Origin: Bacteroidota bacterium
Lineage (GTDB): Bacteria > Bacteroidota > Bacteroidia > 2-12-FULL-35-15
DNA length: 64,000 bases
Direction: 5' to 3'
Assembly (NCBI GenBank): GCA_025963725.1
Contig: JAOQAE010000002.1
Coordinates: 1,544,411-1,608,410 of the forward strand
The number at the start of each line of letters is the position of its first letter. The first letter of the stretch is position 1. A model generated the notes under the pieces. The model ran no database searches, was not told the origin of the DNA, and was given only the letters and a program-made list of their open reading frames with translations. This document shows, one piece after another, positions 51,181 through 60,657 of the stretch. A program made the position numbers and the translations under genes.

Positions 51181-51390
51181 CTGTTGTTTCGAAAACGCCT
51201 TTGTGTATATTTTTTAATTTTTTTTTCAATCACTCAAAAGCATTGATTCTACAACACATTCGCGGCAATGCAAAGCCATGTAAAGAGCATTAACATTAAT
51301 TAACACTTGCTTTTTTCAAAAAAATATACATCTTTGCATATCCGAAAAAAAATATGGACCCCGATAGTTATAAATTTTGTTGTTTAATAC

Positions 51391-52299
51391 ATGAAAAAGA
51401 TCTTCTTTTCAATACTCCTTTTTTCATCGCTGCAGCCGGCATGTGCCATTGCGGATAACAACATAACGGACCTTCCTGAGGATAGCCTTACCACCCCGAT
51501 AGATACAGTACCCTTTACGCTTGACGAAGAAGAAATGATGGATTATAATGATTCACTCGTTTCATTTCCGGCGTATGACCTTTACTGCGGATGGGATACC
51601 GTGAACATTCACTCCATTAAGTTCAATGTGGCATCCCTGAAGGATACTACAAAGAACATTGTTCTGTTCGACGAGAAAAGCTGCGGATATGTTCATCCTT
51701 TCGAAGGAAAGATCACCTCTACATTCGGGCCGCGTAAAAAGCGCTACCATTATGGCGTTGACATCGACCTGGAAACCGGCGACTGTGTTGCCGCCGCATT
51801 CGACGGAAAAGTACGCATCGCGAAGAAAAGCAAATCATACGGGAATGTAATTGTGATCCGTCACGCCAACGGGCTCGAAACATATTATGCACACCTTTCC
51901 AAGATCAACGTGGAGATAGGGCAGGAAGTATTTGCAGGGCAGGTGATCGGACTCGGCGGAAATACAGGCCGTTCAAGGGGAAGCCATCTTCATTTCGAGG
52001 TGCGCTACATGGGCCAGCCGCTTAATCCTTCACAGCTGATCTCTTTTGAGCAGCATAAATTATTATCCGACACGCTCACGCTTTCCAGCAAAACATTCAA
52101 TTACCTTTCTGAAGCAAAGAAAGCTGCTGCAAAAAGCTATTCCGCAAAAGGCGGTAAAGGCAGGATCCATGTTGTGAAAAAAGGCGATACGCTTTCTGCT
52201 ATCGCGAAGAGATACGGCACCACCACAAAAGCGCTTTGCCAGAAGAATGGCCTGAAAGCTACTGCAAAGCTTCGCCTGGGCCAGAAGATCAAAACCTAA
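51391..52299 (+). CDS. M23 LytM-type endopeptidase with C-terminal LysM
   Basis: 302 aa. Signal peptide (1-21), an acidic linker, then an M23 domain (~100-215) with all ligands visible: H120 and D124 (HYGVDID), H168 (AHLSK), H199/H201 (SHLHFEVR). LysM domain at ~258-302 (HVVKKGDTLSAIAKRYGT). Cuts peptidoglycan cross-links or acts as amidase activator. Its paralogue is at 56618. The 3' end overlaps the convergent WG-repeat gene by 4 bp. Confidence 0.93.
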   Translation: MKKIFFSILLFSSLQPACAIADNNITDLPEDSLTTPIDTVPFTLDEEEMMDYNDSLVSFPAYDLYCGWDTVNIHSIKFNVASLKDTTKNIVLFDEKSCGYVHPFEGKITSTFGPRKKRYHYGVDIDLETGDCVAAAFDGKVRIAKKSKSYGNVIVIRHANGLETYYAHLSKINVEIGQEVFAGQVIGLGGNTGRSRGSHLHFEVRYMGQPLNPSQLISFEQHKLLSDTLTLSSKTFNYLSEAKKAAAKSYSAKGGKGRIHVVKKGDTLSAIAKRYGTTTKALCQKNGLKATAKLRLGQKIKT

Positions 52300-54410
52300 A
52301 ATCCGGATTCCTTCCAGATAAAATTCCTTGTCAGCCTGTTGTAATACGCGAATTTCGAATTCTTTTCGAGCTTCAGCACCGCGCCCCTTTCCTGGCTCGC
52401 TTCATCCAGCTCGCAGGGGATCACAAATGCGCCTGAGAGATCGATGAAACCCGTTTTATCATCCAGCTTCACCTCGCATAATCCGTCCCGGAATTCGCCC
52501 ACCTCATCAAACATATACTCAACGATCATTTTACCATTGCGATTGATAAAGCCGATCTCGTCGTTCTTGGAAACTGCCGCAACGCACTCTTTAAAGTCGG
52601 TAGCTTTCTGATACGCAAAAGGGATCTGCAGCTTCATCTTTTTATCGATGTAGCCCCATTTATCCTTTTTCATAACCGCAGCCAAACCTTCGCTGAATGG
52701 CGAAATGCGGTCGTAGTCCTTAGCGGTGACATACTTTCCCGACTTGTCGATCAATCCCTGCTTTTTATTTTTTTCCGCTACAGCGATGCCATCCCGGAAT
52801 GAAAAGGAAAGAAGCGATGCTTCATTAAAATCATAGTCGAGCGGAATGAACACAGCGCCATTCCGGTCGGCAAAGCCATACTTCCCCTCCTTCACCACAA
52901 TGATCGCATCCTCGGAGAAATCGCCCAGCAGGTCGTACTCGCAGGGGATCACGATCTCTCCTTTTGTATTGATGATGCCGAATTTTTTCAGGGATTTCAC
53001 CTTTGCAAGCCCGTTCTTAAAATTATCCACCCAGTCGTACCTGCAGGGGATCACGATCTTTCCATTTTTATCCGTAAAGCCGCTTTGTCCGCCGAACTCT
53101 ACCGCTGCAAGGCCCTCTTTAAAATCAGCCGCTTTGGTATAAGCCACGGGGATCACAAGATTGCCCGACTCATCCACATAGCCGTATTTACCATCTTTTT
53201 CAACAGCCGCAAGCCCTTCGGAAAATTCCGCGATCTCCTCATATTCGTAACCTGCTACCAGCTTGCCAGTTTTATTGATGATCCCATATTTTCCGTTTTG
53301 CTTTACAATGGAAAAGCCGTTGTGGAATGATTCAACTTCCTCATACATAAACGGCACCACGAGCGTTCCCGCTTTGTTGATGAAGCCCGCCTTTCCGTTC
53401 AGCCCGCACTCCGCCAGGCCTTCCGAATACTCGTCCACCCATTCGTAAATGCAGGAAATGCTCACATGCCCGAGGCTATCGATAAAGCCCCATTTGCCAT
53501 TCTCCCTCACCGGGAGCAATTGCTTCTGCGAAAGCTCTATGTCCTGGATCACCGCATCCATAAAGGGATAATCGGGGTATTCCTTTTTGAAGCGGAGAAT
53601 GGATGCCGTGCTGTAATCGGCAGTATACATGGTGTATACACTGTGCCAGGCGGTTTCAACATTGTGGTTGGATGGGTATTTTTTAATGAAACTGTAATAC
53701 TCTTCAATTGTTCCATGCAGTGTCGACAATGAATAGATCGCATTTTCAGCCTCGCTGATGAACGGGCTGTTGGGCTGCTCCGAGATGAATTTCTCAAACT
53801 CCTGGATGGTGTTGTTCTTTGTTGATGACAGGAAAAGGGCGGAGGAATACAGCTCCTTCGCTTCATTCAGCTCTTTAGAGAAGGGATATTTTTCAATGAA
53901 CTGGGCGTATGCGGTATAGGTGCCCTCTTTCCGGGCCGCTTCAAATGCCATTGCATTGCGCATGTCGATCGCGTCGAAGCACTGAGGCGCCGTGGGATAT
54001 GATTCAATGAACTTATCCAGCGCGCCGATCGTGCCTTTGGAACGGTATGCTTCAAAGGCTTTCAGGTGGATCAGCTGCTTTAATGAATCGATCGTAAGCG
54101 GGGAAATATCGTATTTCAGCAGCAGGGGCATCGACTTTACCGGGAGGCGGCTAAAGGCCTGTTCCGATAAAACAATGTATTTGTAAGCGCTGTCGATGTT
54201 GGCAAAAGGATTGTCGTTTCTGGAATAGATCACGCTTAAGCCATAGGCCGCAGGTGAAGGCTGCTTTTTCAGCGAACGCTCGAACAGGCGCTTCGCTTCA
54301 AAATAATTGTAGATTTTCAAGGCTTGGTATGCTTTGTCGATCTTATTCGCTTTGAGCGCGACACAGGAGCAAACCAAAAGTGCGCTTAACAGCGTTCGTA
54401 ACACATTCAT
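52296..54410 (-). CDS. WG-repeat protein
   Basis: About 704 aa from the ATG at 54410 (MNVLRTLLSALLVCSCVALKA, a signal peptide; an earlier ATG at 54461 gives a less typical start). N-terminal ~300 residues are helical repeats (TPR-like, DKAYQALKIYNYFEAKRLFE). From ~310, eleven WG repeats of KWGFIDSLG-type followed by VIPxxYD-type strands; several vary at the W (KYG, KAG, KQG). WG repeats form a beta-propeller-like scaffold of unknown ligand. Exported. Confidence 0.9.
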   Translation of the reverse strand: MNVLRTLLSALLVCSCVALKANKIDKAYQALKIYNYFEAKRLFERSLKKQPSPAAYGLSVIYSRNDNPFANIDSAYKYIVLSEQAFSRLPVKSMPLLLKYDISPLTIDSLKQLIHLKAFEAYRSKGTIGALDKFIESYPTAPQCFDAIDMRNAMAFEAARKEGTYTAYAQFIEKYPFSKELNEAKELYSSALFLSSTKNNTIQEFEKFISEQPNSPFISEAENAIYSLSTLHGTIEEYYSFIKKYPSNHNVETAWHSVYTMYTADYSTASILRFKKEYPDYPFMDAVIQDIELSQKQLLPVRENGKWGFIDSLGHVSISCIYEWVDEYSEGLAECGLNGKAGFINKAGTLVVPFMYEEVESFHNGFSIVKQNGKYGIINKTGKLVAGYEYEEIAEFSEGLAAVEKDGKYGYVDESGNLVIPVAYTKAADFKEGLAAVEFGGQSGFTDKNGKIVIPCRYDWVDNFKNGLAKVKSLKKFGIINTKGEIVIPCEYDLLGDFSEDAIIVVKEGKYGFADRNGAVFIPLDYDFNEASLLSFSFRDGIAVAEKNKKQGLIDKSGKYVTAKDYDRISPFSEGLAAVMKKDKWGYIDKKMKLQIPFAYQKATDFKECVAAVSKNDEIGFINRNGKMIVEYMFDEVGEFRDGLCEVKLDDKTGFIDLSGAFVIPCELDEASQERGAVLKLEKNSKFAYYNRLTRNFIWKESGF

Positions 54411-54521
54411 AATTGCCTTTAAAATTTCAGTAAAATTAACAATAACAGTTAATTTGTTCATTTATTTTTAAAACGGAGTGTTTTAAAAACTGTACTTTCA
54501 CATGCTTAAAATAAAGATGCC

Positions 54522-54716
54522 ATGCTTTCGAGAGGACAAATCATTTTCGCTATCGTGTTTTTTGTAGCCTTTGTGATCGCGATCACCTGGGCATACACGA
54601 AAGATAAGCAGGGAAACCGGGCTTTTTTCAAAGGAAGCTATAAAGTACTCCTGTTCATTCTACTGGTGTTCTTCCTGCTGTTCGGGATCGTTAAAATGAA
54701 GCATTTCATGTTTTAG
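54522..54716 (+). CDS. Small two-TM membrane protein
   Basis: 64 aa: TM1 IIFAIVFFVAFVIAITWAY, a charged loop (TKDKQGNRAFFKGSYK) and TM2 VLLFILLVFFLLFGIV. A conserved small Bacteroidota membrane protein type; function unknown. Monocistronic between divergent WG-repeat and a downstream secreted protein. Confidence 0.75.
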   Translation: MLSRGQIIFAIVFFVAFVIAITWAYTKDKQGNRAFFKGSYKVLLFILLVFFLLFGIVKMKHFMF

Positions 54717-54831
54717 GCCTCCGAAACCTTAGCTTGGGCTAAAAAAGAATTGCAGGCCTCAATCTAATTATCTAATTTTGAGCCACATAGAACCGAGCAA
54801 CTCTCTTTGAGAAATAAAAAACACCGATAAA

Positions 54832-54865
54832 TTTGCATTTATCAACGATTAATTTTATATATTTG
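54832..54865 (+). promoter_or_regulatory. Promoter for the secreted sorting-domain protein
   Basis: TATATTTG at 54858-54865 fits TAnnTTTG, with TTTG at 54832-54835 at 22 bp. Start ATG at 54895. Confidence 0.65.
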
Positions 54866-54894
54866 TAGACGAAAATTCAGTTTTAAAACCGATA

Positions 54895-55680
54895 ATGAAA
54901 AAACTACTCACATCATTAGCAGTTATTACCGCAGCCACAGCCTCTTTTGCAGGAGTTATTGTTGTGGAAGGCAAATACCAGGACAAAAACCTGTACGTTC
55001 AGAACGGCTATGCCGGCAATGGCGTTGGTTTCTGTACCTACGAAGTCACCATCAACGGCAAAACAACCACGGATGAAGTGAATTCAAGCGCATTCGAAAT
55101 TGATTTTGCAGCTTACCAGATCCAGCCGGGAACTCCTGTTGTTGTTGAGATCCGCCATAAGGACGATTGCAGCCCGAAAGTGCTGAACCCTGAAGCATTA
55201 AAGCCGAAGGCAACGTTTGAAGTGGTGGACATCGCCATTGACAAGAATGGCCTTCTTTCCTGGAGCACCAAGAATGAAATGGGCTCTATCCCTTATGTGA
55301 TCGAGCAATTCCGCTGGAACAAATGGATCCCTGTGGGTGAAGTTCAGGGCGGCGGCAAAATGGATAAGAACAGTTACACCTTCCAGACAACAGCCCATTC
55401 AGGAGAAAATAAATTCCGCGTGAAGCAGGTTGGCTTTGGCGGCATCGCTAAAAAATCGGACGAAGTTAAGTTTGTATCCACCATCGGGCAACCGACCTAC
55501 ACCATCTCCAGGGACAAATCCGATATCCAGTTCTCGGGCGAAACACTTTACGAAGTGTACGATGCCTATGGAAATGTTGTTAAGCGCGGCTTCGGCAACG
55601 ACCTCAATATTACCACGCTGAGCAAAGGAAATTATTATCTCTGCTATGACAATATCATGGCCGACTTCGCTAAGAAATAA
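54895..55680 (+). CDS. Secreted protein with T9SS-like C-terminal domain, function unknown
   Basis: 261 aa. Signal peptide (MKKLLTSLAVITAATASFA), two or three beta-sandwich-like segments, then a C-terminal ~45 residues (LYEVYDAYGNVVKRGFGN, ITTLSKGNYYLCYDN, end FAKK) that resemble the type A T9SS sorting domain (Y.V.D..GN.V..G...I.TLSKG.YYL). So it is probably a secreted or surface T9SS cargo. The 3' end overlaps the convergent Nudix gene by 11 bp. Confidence 0.7.
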   Translation: MKKLLTSLAVITAATASFAGVIVVEGKYQDKNLYVQNGYAGNGVGFCTYEVTINGKTTTDEVNSSAFEIDFAAYQIQPGTPVVVEIRHKDDCSPKVLNPEALKPKATFEVVDIAIDKNGLLSWSTKNEMGSIPYVIEQFRWNKWIPVGEVQGGGKMDKNSYTFQTTAHSGENKFRVKQVGFGGIAKKSDEVKFVSTIGQPTYTISRDKSDIQFSGETLYEVYDAYGNVVKRGFGNDLNITTLSKGNYYLCYDNIMADFAKK

Positions 55681-56326
55681 GCTTCGCCTCCTCCACAACG
55701 GCATTCAGCTCGCTGATGATCATTGCTGTTGCACCCCATACAGTTAAACCCTCTACCTCATAGTAGGGGGTTTTTAATTTTAAGCCGCCGCTGTACGCGA
55801 TCGTTTTTGTTCCCCTGATCGACATGTCATTCAGCAAATCGAGGTCAATGGTAATTACTTTATTCACTTCGCGCGGATTGGGAATAAATTCAGGAACCCG
55901 CTTCATATAGCCTACATAAGGACTTACAAGAAAGTTGCTGGGGTTGATATACAGATCTGTCAAACGGCCGATCACGGTCACCTCATCGCTCATCACTCCT
56001 ATCTCCTCAAAGGTTTCCCGCAAAGCGGTATTGACGAGGTCCACGTCCTCCGGCTCGAACTTGCCGCCGGGAAAAGCCATCTGCCCGCTGTGCACACCAT
56101 CATATACCGGACGTTCGATAAGTACCGTCCTTACAGTATTCTCATGAGGGAACAGGAGGATCAGCACCGCGCTTTTCCTGGGCTCCAGCGTTTGCATCGG
56201 CAGGTCACGCATGCGTTCCCTGTGCAGCGGCGCCATCAGGAATTGCCTGTCTTCACCGGGAAGGGTTTGCTGCAGGCGTTTCCTGAGCTGCTCTATAAAC
56301 TGGTCGAAGCTAAACACAAAATTCAT
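55670..56326 (-). CDS. CoA pyrophosphatase-type Nudix hydrolase
   Basis: 218 aa. Nudix box GGKFEPEDVDLVNTALRETF then EEIGV, with the longer-than-usual spacing typical of CoA diphosphatases; LLFPHENTVRTVLIERP and an IPNPREVNKVI loop also fit. Hydrolyses CoA or oxidised CoA to phosphopantetheine and 3',5'-ADP. N-terminal helix is soluble. Confidence 0.85.
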   Translation of the reverse strand: MNFVFSFDQFIEQLRKRLQQTLPGEDRQFLMAPLHRERMRDLPMQTLEPRKSAVLILLFPHENTVRTVLIERPVYDGVHSGQMAFPGGKFEPEDVDLVNTALRETFEEIGVMSDEVTVIGRLTDLYINPSNFLVSPYVGYMKRVPEFIPNPREVNKVITIDLDLLNDMSIRGTKTIAYSGGLKLKTPYYEVEGLTVWGATAMIISELNAVVEEAKLIS

Positions 56327-56434
56327 CTTTTAAATTCCTGCAAATATCTTAATTAATCGGTAATTCGCCTTCCGGCGAAACTTTGAAACGCAGTTGCCCG
56401 TAGTAAGACAAGAACCCTAAAAACTCACATCCCC

Positions 56435-56611
56435 ATGAAACCAGAACAACTACAAGAAATGGTTCAGTGGCTGAATCAGCAGATAGCACACATCAATCAT
56501 GCGATCAACGAAGCCCACAATGAGAGTAATTACGGCAGGGAGTCTCAATACGAAGGAATGCGGGATGCTTTTATGAGATGCCTGAACAAGCTGAATACTT
56601 CTGCCGAATGA
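56435..56611 (+). CDS. Very small hypothetical protein (58 aa)
   Basis: ATG at 56435 to TGA at 56609-56611, 58 residues: an MKPEQLQEMVQWLNQQIAHI amphipathic opening and a short helical region (INEAHNESN, MRDAFMRCLNKLN). Predominantly helical, probably soluble. No domain. It sits between two convergent-facing minus genes. Codon use looks ordinary, but small size means modest confidence. Confidence 0.5.
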   Translation: MKPEQLQEMVQWLNQQIAHINHAINEAHNESNYGRESQYEGMRDAFMRCLNKLNTSAE

Positions 56612-56617
56612 AGTACG

Positions 56618-57634
56618 CTAACGCATCACACTGATCTGTTGTCCGACCTTTAACCTTACCCTGCCACCCGTAAAGCCGTTGATCTGCTTGATGGTGGCGG
56701 TGGTTGTGCCAAAGCGCTTGGCTATTTCAAAAATCGTGTCGCCCTTCTCTATTGTATAATACCGTGCATCTTTCGGGTATGCAGCCAGCCCCCATTTGCT
56801 TTTCCGGATCACCAGCTCATTGCAGAGCAGCTTCTGGTCGGGAAATGAGATCAGGTATTTGGGATTGATGGGCACTCCTTTAAAACGCACCTCGAAATGC
56901 AGATGGCTCCCCGTAGAATGCCCTGTGCTGCCTCCAAGCCCGATCACTTGTCCCGCAACCACTACCTGCCCCGGCTTTACCTTTATTTTTGAGAGGTGTG
57001 CATACACGGTTTCAAGCCCGTTGTAATGCCGGATGATCACCACATTGCCGAAGCCTCCCCCATTCTTCGCGATCCTTACCATCCCGTCGAAAGCTGCCGA
57101 TACCTTATCCCCTTTGTTCAGGTCGATGTCGATGCCGTTGTGCTGGGTGCTGTCGCGCCAGCCGAAATTAGAGGTCACCGGGCCGTTGAAGGGATGAAAA
57201 TATTCTCCCCGCTCCCCGCCGTTCAGCGTAAGGCAAACCGAAGTATCTCCCTTGAATTTAAGCATGTCCTTTTCAGGAAAAAGGTTATTGATCTCCCAGC
57301 TTACGTACAGGTCGGAAGCCGGAACAGTGCCGGCAGCATGTATCGCAGCGCCGTTATCGGTGTCCCTGAACTTTGCCGAAGCGATCTCGATCTCTTTTGC
57401 AAGGTCGGTAGGAATGGTATCCATCTCCATAAGAAAATCGATGAGGGCATTGAGCTGCTCGCGGCTCATGCTCTGCACAAGGCTTTTCGGCAATGCGCTT
57501 TCGCGAACGGCAACCGTGTCCCCGGGCAGGGCCACAACTGTTCTTGCCTGCATCCGCGGGGACGCAAAGCACAGCAGGAGCAAAAAGAAGGCCGCACCTG
57601 CCTTTAAAAAAGCATGTTGTTTATTACCGTTCAT
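56618..57634 (-). CDS. M23 LytM-type endopeptidase with C-terminal LysM (paralogue)
   Basis: 338 aa. Signal peptide (~10-31), an extra ~100-residue helical N-terminal region absent from the 51391 paralogue, then M23 with H165/D169 (HNGIDID), AHLSK and SHLHFEVR. LysM at ~292-338 (YYTIEKGDTIFEIAKRFGT). The catalytic domain and the ISFPDQKLL segment following it are close to those of 51391, so these are paralogues. The larger N-terminus may adapt it to another partner. Confidence 0.93.
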   Translation of the reverse strand: MNGNKQHAFLKAGAAFFLLLLCFASPRMQARTVVALPGDTVAVRESALPKSLVQSMSREQLNALIDFLMEMDTIPTDLAKEIEIASAKFRDTDNGAAIHAAGTVPASDLYVSWEINNLFPEKDMLKFKGDTSVCLTLNGGERGEYFHPFNGPVTSNFGWRDSTQHNGIDIDLNKGDKVSAAFDGMVRIAKNGGGFGNVVIIRHYNGLETVYAHLSKIKVKPGQVVVAGQVIGLGGSTGHSTGSHLHFEVRFKGVPINPKYLISFPDQKLLCNELVIRKSKWGLAAYPKDARYYTIEKGDTIFEIAKRFGTTTATIKQINGFTGGRVRLKVGQQISVMR

Positions 57635-57743
57635 TAAAAACCTTGATTTTTCAGGAACGCTAATTTATCAAATAAATGGTGGAAAAACAAACGGACACTG
57701 CGTTTTATCGCAATGTCCGTTAAATTATTTTCGAAAGGATCTA

Positions 57744-58946
57744 TCAGGAGTTTGTGCGTCCCGGATAAACTTTTAGCGCTTCTTCGAGACATGCCATGGC
57801 GTTTTTCAGGGCATCCCTGTTCAGCACATAGGCCAGGCGTACTTCGTTGATCCCCGACCCCGGCGTTGAATAAAAGCCTGTAGCAGGCGCCAGCATTACC
57901 GTTTCACCATTGTGCTCAAATGATTCGAGCAGCCACTGGCAGAACTTATCGGCATTATCGATCGGCAGGCGCGCGATGCAATAGAAAGCACCGCTGGGCT
58001 TCGGACAGAACACGCCGTTCATTTTATTCAGCGCGTCGATCAGGAAATCCCTTCTTGCCACATATTCCTTCTGCACCTGTTCAAAATATTCTTTCGGCGT
58101 ATCGAGCGCAGCCTCCGCACCTATTTGCCCGAAGGTTGGCGGACTTAGCCGCGCCTGCGCAAACTTCATTGCTGCAGCCATTACTTCCTTGTTGCGGGAG
58201 ATCATCGCGCCGATACGCGCTCCGCAGGCACTGTAGCGCTTGGAGATGGAATCCAGCAGCACCGTATTGTTCTCGATGCCTTCGAGGTGCATTACGGAAA
58301 CATATTCTTTTCCGTCGTAACAGAATTCGCGGTAAACTTCATCACTCAATAAAAAGAGGTCGTATTTCAATACCAGCTCCTTCAGCAATTCGAGCTCCCC
58401 GCGTGAATACAAATAACCGGTAGGGTTACCGGGGTTACAGATCATGATCCCTTTTGTTTTCGGGGTGATCAGCTTTTCAAATTCTGAAATGGGAGGCAAT
58501 GCAAAGCCTGTTTCAATGTATGATTTTACGGGCTTCACCACCACATCGGCAGCGCAGGAAAAGCCATTGTAATTTGCGTAAAAGGGCTCGGGGATAATGA
58601 TCTCGTCGCCGGGATTGAAGCAGGTCATCATCGCGATCTCGATCGCTTCCGAACCGCCGGTGGTGATAATTATATCATCAAGGGTGATGTTGATATTAAA
58701 GGAGCCGTAATAATCAGCCAGCTTCCTGCGGTACGATTCAATGCCTGCGGAATGCGAATATTCCAGGATCTTGATGTCCGTATTTTTCACGGCATTCATC
58801 ATCACTTCCGGGGTTTCAATATCGGGTTGCCCGATGTTGAGGTGATATATTTTTCTTCCCTTCTTTTTTGCAGCTTCGGCAAATGGAACCAGCTTACGGA
58901 TGGGTGATGCAGGCATGTGTTCGCCCTTGGAGGATACTTTTGGCAT
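57744..58946 (-). CDS. Class I/II PLP aminotransferase
   Basis: About 400 aa from the ATG at 58946 (MPKVSSKGEHMPASPIRKL, the expected N-terminus; an upstream ATG would add 43 atypical residues). PLP fold: NIGQPDIETP, GGSEAIEIAM, NPGNPTGYLYSRGE, LLSDEVYREF and the Schiff-base lysine in LDSISKRYSACGARIG. Cytosolic transamination of an amino acid; substrate not determined by motif alone (aspartate/alanine types likely). The 5' side has tandem CTCC repeats. Confidence 0.92.
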   Translation of the reverse strand: MPKVSSKGEHMPASPIRKLVPFAEAAKKKGRKIYHLNIGQPDIETPEVMMNAVKNTDIKILEYSHSAGIESYRRKLADYYGSFNINITLDDIIITTGGSEAIEIAMMTCFNPGDEIIIPEPFYANYNGFSCAADVVVKPVKSYIETGFALPPISEFEKLITPKTKGIMICNPGNPTGYLYSRGELELLKELVLKYDLFLLSDEVYREFCYDGKEYVSVMHLEGIENNTVLLDSISKRYSACGARIGAMISRNKEVMAAAMKFAQARLSPPTFGQIGAEAALDTPKEYFEQVQKEYVARRDFLIDALNKMNGVFCPKPSGAFYCIARLPIDNADKFCQWLLESFEHNGETVMLAPATGFYSTPGSGINEVRLAYVLNRDALKNAMACLEEALKVYPGRTNS

Positions 58947-59025
58947 TGATGTTTTTTTTGTGTGGCTGCAAAGATAGAAAAAGTTTACCATGGAGTAACG
59001 GGAAACATGGGTATAGTAAGCCAGC

Positions 59026-59100
59026 CCCCGGAGGGGCGACCTGTTTATTGACAAGGATACATGACTGTGAATCAAGCTCCGTAGGAGCGGCCTGTTAAAT
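59026..59100. repeat. Tandem CTCC...GGAG-CCTGTT repeats
   Basis: Two direct units ~50 bp apart: CCCC-GGA-GGGG followed by CGACCTGTTTAT (59026-59048), and GCTCC-GTA-GGAGC followed by GGCCTGTTAAAT (59076-59100). Each is a short hairpin with the same tail, upstream of the aminotransferase. Confidence 0.7.
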
Positions 59101-59131
59101 TAACACGTGGCATCAGGCTCTGGTTAAAACA

Positions 59132-59572
59132 TTATCTTGGAACAGCAGGCGCAACGATCACCGAATCGATCTGAACCGGCGGCAAAACCTTTCCTTTCAC
59201 CCTGATCACAATGCTCGGCTCGCTTGCATTTGAACTAATGGTGAGCGTCTTCTCAAACACACCCACACGCCCTGTATCGTAACGCACTTTGATCACACCT
59301 GTGCCTCCCGGCCTGATCGGTTCCTTCGGATAGTTAGGCACAATGCAGCCACAGCTTCCCTGCACATTGCTGATGATCAGCGGCTCCTTGCCGGTATTGC
59401 TGAACTTGAACTCGCAGATGCCGTTGCCCTGATACGGAACCGTGCCGTAATCATACACGCGCGACTGGAACGTCATTACGGGAGCGTTAGGATTAACAGG
59501 AATAGTTTGTGCCCGGGCGCTGCCTGTAAAAAGGCAAAGCAATCCCATGGCAATAAATATTGCTTTTTTCAT
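59132..59572 (-). CDS. DUF1573 exported protein, copy 1
   Basis: About 146 aa from ATG at 59572. Signal peptide then one DUF1573 beta-sandwich: YDYGTVPYQGNGICEFKFSN, GKEPLIISNVQGSCGC and PGGTGVIKVRYDTGRVG. The SCGC pair can form a disulfide. DUF1573 is Ig-like, exported; role unknown. The other two copies lie directly upstream on the same strand. Confidence 0.9.
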   Translation of the reverse strand: MKKAIFIAMGLLCLFTGSARAQTIPVNPNAPVMTFQSRVYDYGTVPYQGNGICEFKFSNTGKEPLIISNVQGSCGCIVPNYPKEPIRPGGTGVIKVRYDTGRVGVFEKTLTISSNASEPSIVIRVKGKVLPPVQIDSVIVAPAVPR

Positions 59573-59603
59573 TAGGTTCGGATTTAAGAGTGAAAGGGAC
59601 ATA

Positions 59604-59644
59604 AAAAGCCCCTTCGTAATTATTCAATCAGCGAAGGGGCTTTT
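59604..59644 (-). terminator. Terminator between DUF1573 copies 2 and 1
   Basis: AAAAGCCCCTTCG (59604-59616) pairs with CGAAGGGGCTTTT (59632-59644). On the minus strand it lies just after the stop of copy 2 (59670). Confidence 0.8.
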
Positions 59645-59669
59645 AAAGATACTTGTACTGGCAAACAAA

Positions 59670-60128
59670 TTAGTGCTTTTCTGCAGGAGGAGTTGTTCCG
59701 TCAGCAGGAGCAGCAGGAGTTGGATCCGGCTTAACAACGCCTTTGATCTTGATCACTTTTGAAGGGGTATCGGCATTGGAAGTGATGGTGATCGTTTTTT
59801 CAAACGCTCCAACACGGTCAGTTGCATAGTGTACTTTAATTACGCCTGTTGCACCTGGCTTGATCGGCTCTTTAGGAGCTGTAGGAACTGTACATCCGCA
59901 AGAACCTACGGTGCTTGAAATGATCAATGGCTCCTTACCAACGTTCGTAAATTTGAATTCGCGGTTTCCATCTGCATTGTGCTCAATAGTTCCGTAATCA
60001 ATTACTTCCGTTTCGAATTTGAACTTAGGGGCATTTGGATTTACCGGGTTTGGAGTTGCAGTTTCCTGTGCATTCGCACCGATCGCAACACAAACAAATA
60101 ATCCGATTGATAAGATTGCTTTTTTCAT
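59670..60128 (-). CDS. DUF1573 exported protein, copy 2
   Basis: 152 aa. Signal peptide (MKKAILSIGLFVCVAIGANA) then DUF1573: IDYGTIEHNADGNREFKFTN, GKEPLIISSTVGSCGC, PGATGVIKVHYATDRVGAF. Its Pro/Ala-rich tail (PDPTPAAPADGTTPPAEKH) is a disordered C-terminus. Same strand as copies 1 and 3, 43 bp after copy 3. Confidence 0.92.
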   Translation of the reverse strand: MKKAILSIGLFVCVAIGANAQETATPNPVNPNAPKFKFETEVIDYGTIEHNADGNREFKFTNVGKEPLIISSTVGSCGCTVPTAPKEPIKPGATGVIKVHYATDRVGAFEKTITITSNADTPSKVIKIKGVVKPDPTPAAPADGTTPPAEKH

Positions 60129-60171
60129 TTGGTTTAGATTTGGGTTTAGTTGATATATTTAGTTGATTGAA

Positions 60172-60657
60172 TTAATGTTTTTCAAACGGAGTTGCACCGT
60201 CATCTTTTTTTCCGTTTGCCGGAAAAGCTTCTTCAGTTGGTGCAGGATCCACATGGCCTTTGATGGTTAAGATCTTGTCCCCGCTTTTGGCATTTGAATG
60301 AATGGTCACCGTTTTGGTAAAGTTACCCGCACGCTTCGTATCGTAAGTTACCTTGATCACCTGGGTTTCGCCCGGCTTGATCGGGATGTTCTTCGGATAA
60401 GTAGGAACGGTACATCCGCAGGAGCCTTTTGCCTCGCTGATGATGAGCGGCTCTTTGCCGGTGTTTTTGAATTTGAATTCGTAGGTGCCGTTGCCTGCAT
60501 ACTCGATGGCGCCGAAATCGTGCACATCAGTTTCAAAGGTCATTTCCGCCTGGCTCACAGGAGCTGTGGTAGCTGCTGCAGGAGCGGTGGTGGTGGTTTG
60601 GGCATTTGCAAAAAATGCCGCCGTTAAAATGCCGAATGTGAGTACTACTTTTTTCAT
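60172..60657 (-). CDS. DUF1573 exported protein, copy 3 (most upstream)
   Basis: 161 aa. Signal peptide (MKKVVLTFGILTAAFFANA), an Ala/Thr-rich linker (TTTAPAAATTAPV) and one DUF1573 domain: VHDFGAIEYAGNGTYEFKF, GKEPLIISEAKGSCGC, PGETQVIKVTYDTKRAGNF. All three copies have the same order and probably arose by tandem duplication; they may form a stoichiometric complex or be surface sheath subunits. Confidence 0.92.
   Translation of the reverse strand: MKKVVLTFGILTAAFFANAQTTTTAPAAATTAPVSQAEMTFETDVHDFGAIEYAGNGTYEFKFKNTGKEPLIISEAKGSCGCTVPTYPKNIPIKPGETQVIKVTYDTKRAGNFTKTVTIHSNAKSGDKILTIKGHVDPAPTEEAFPANGKKDDGATPFEKH

Noticed and set aside
54411-54461. Upstream ATG of the WG-repeat gene.
   Set aside because: Its 17 extra residues spoil an otherwise clean signal peptide that starts at 54410.
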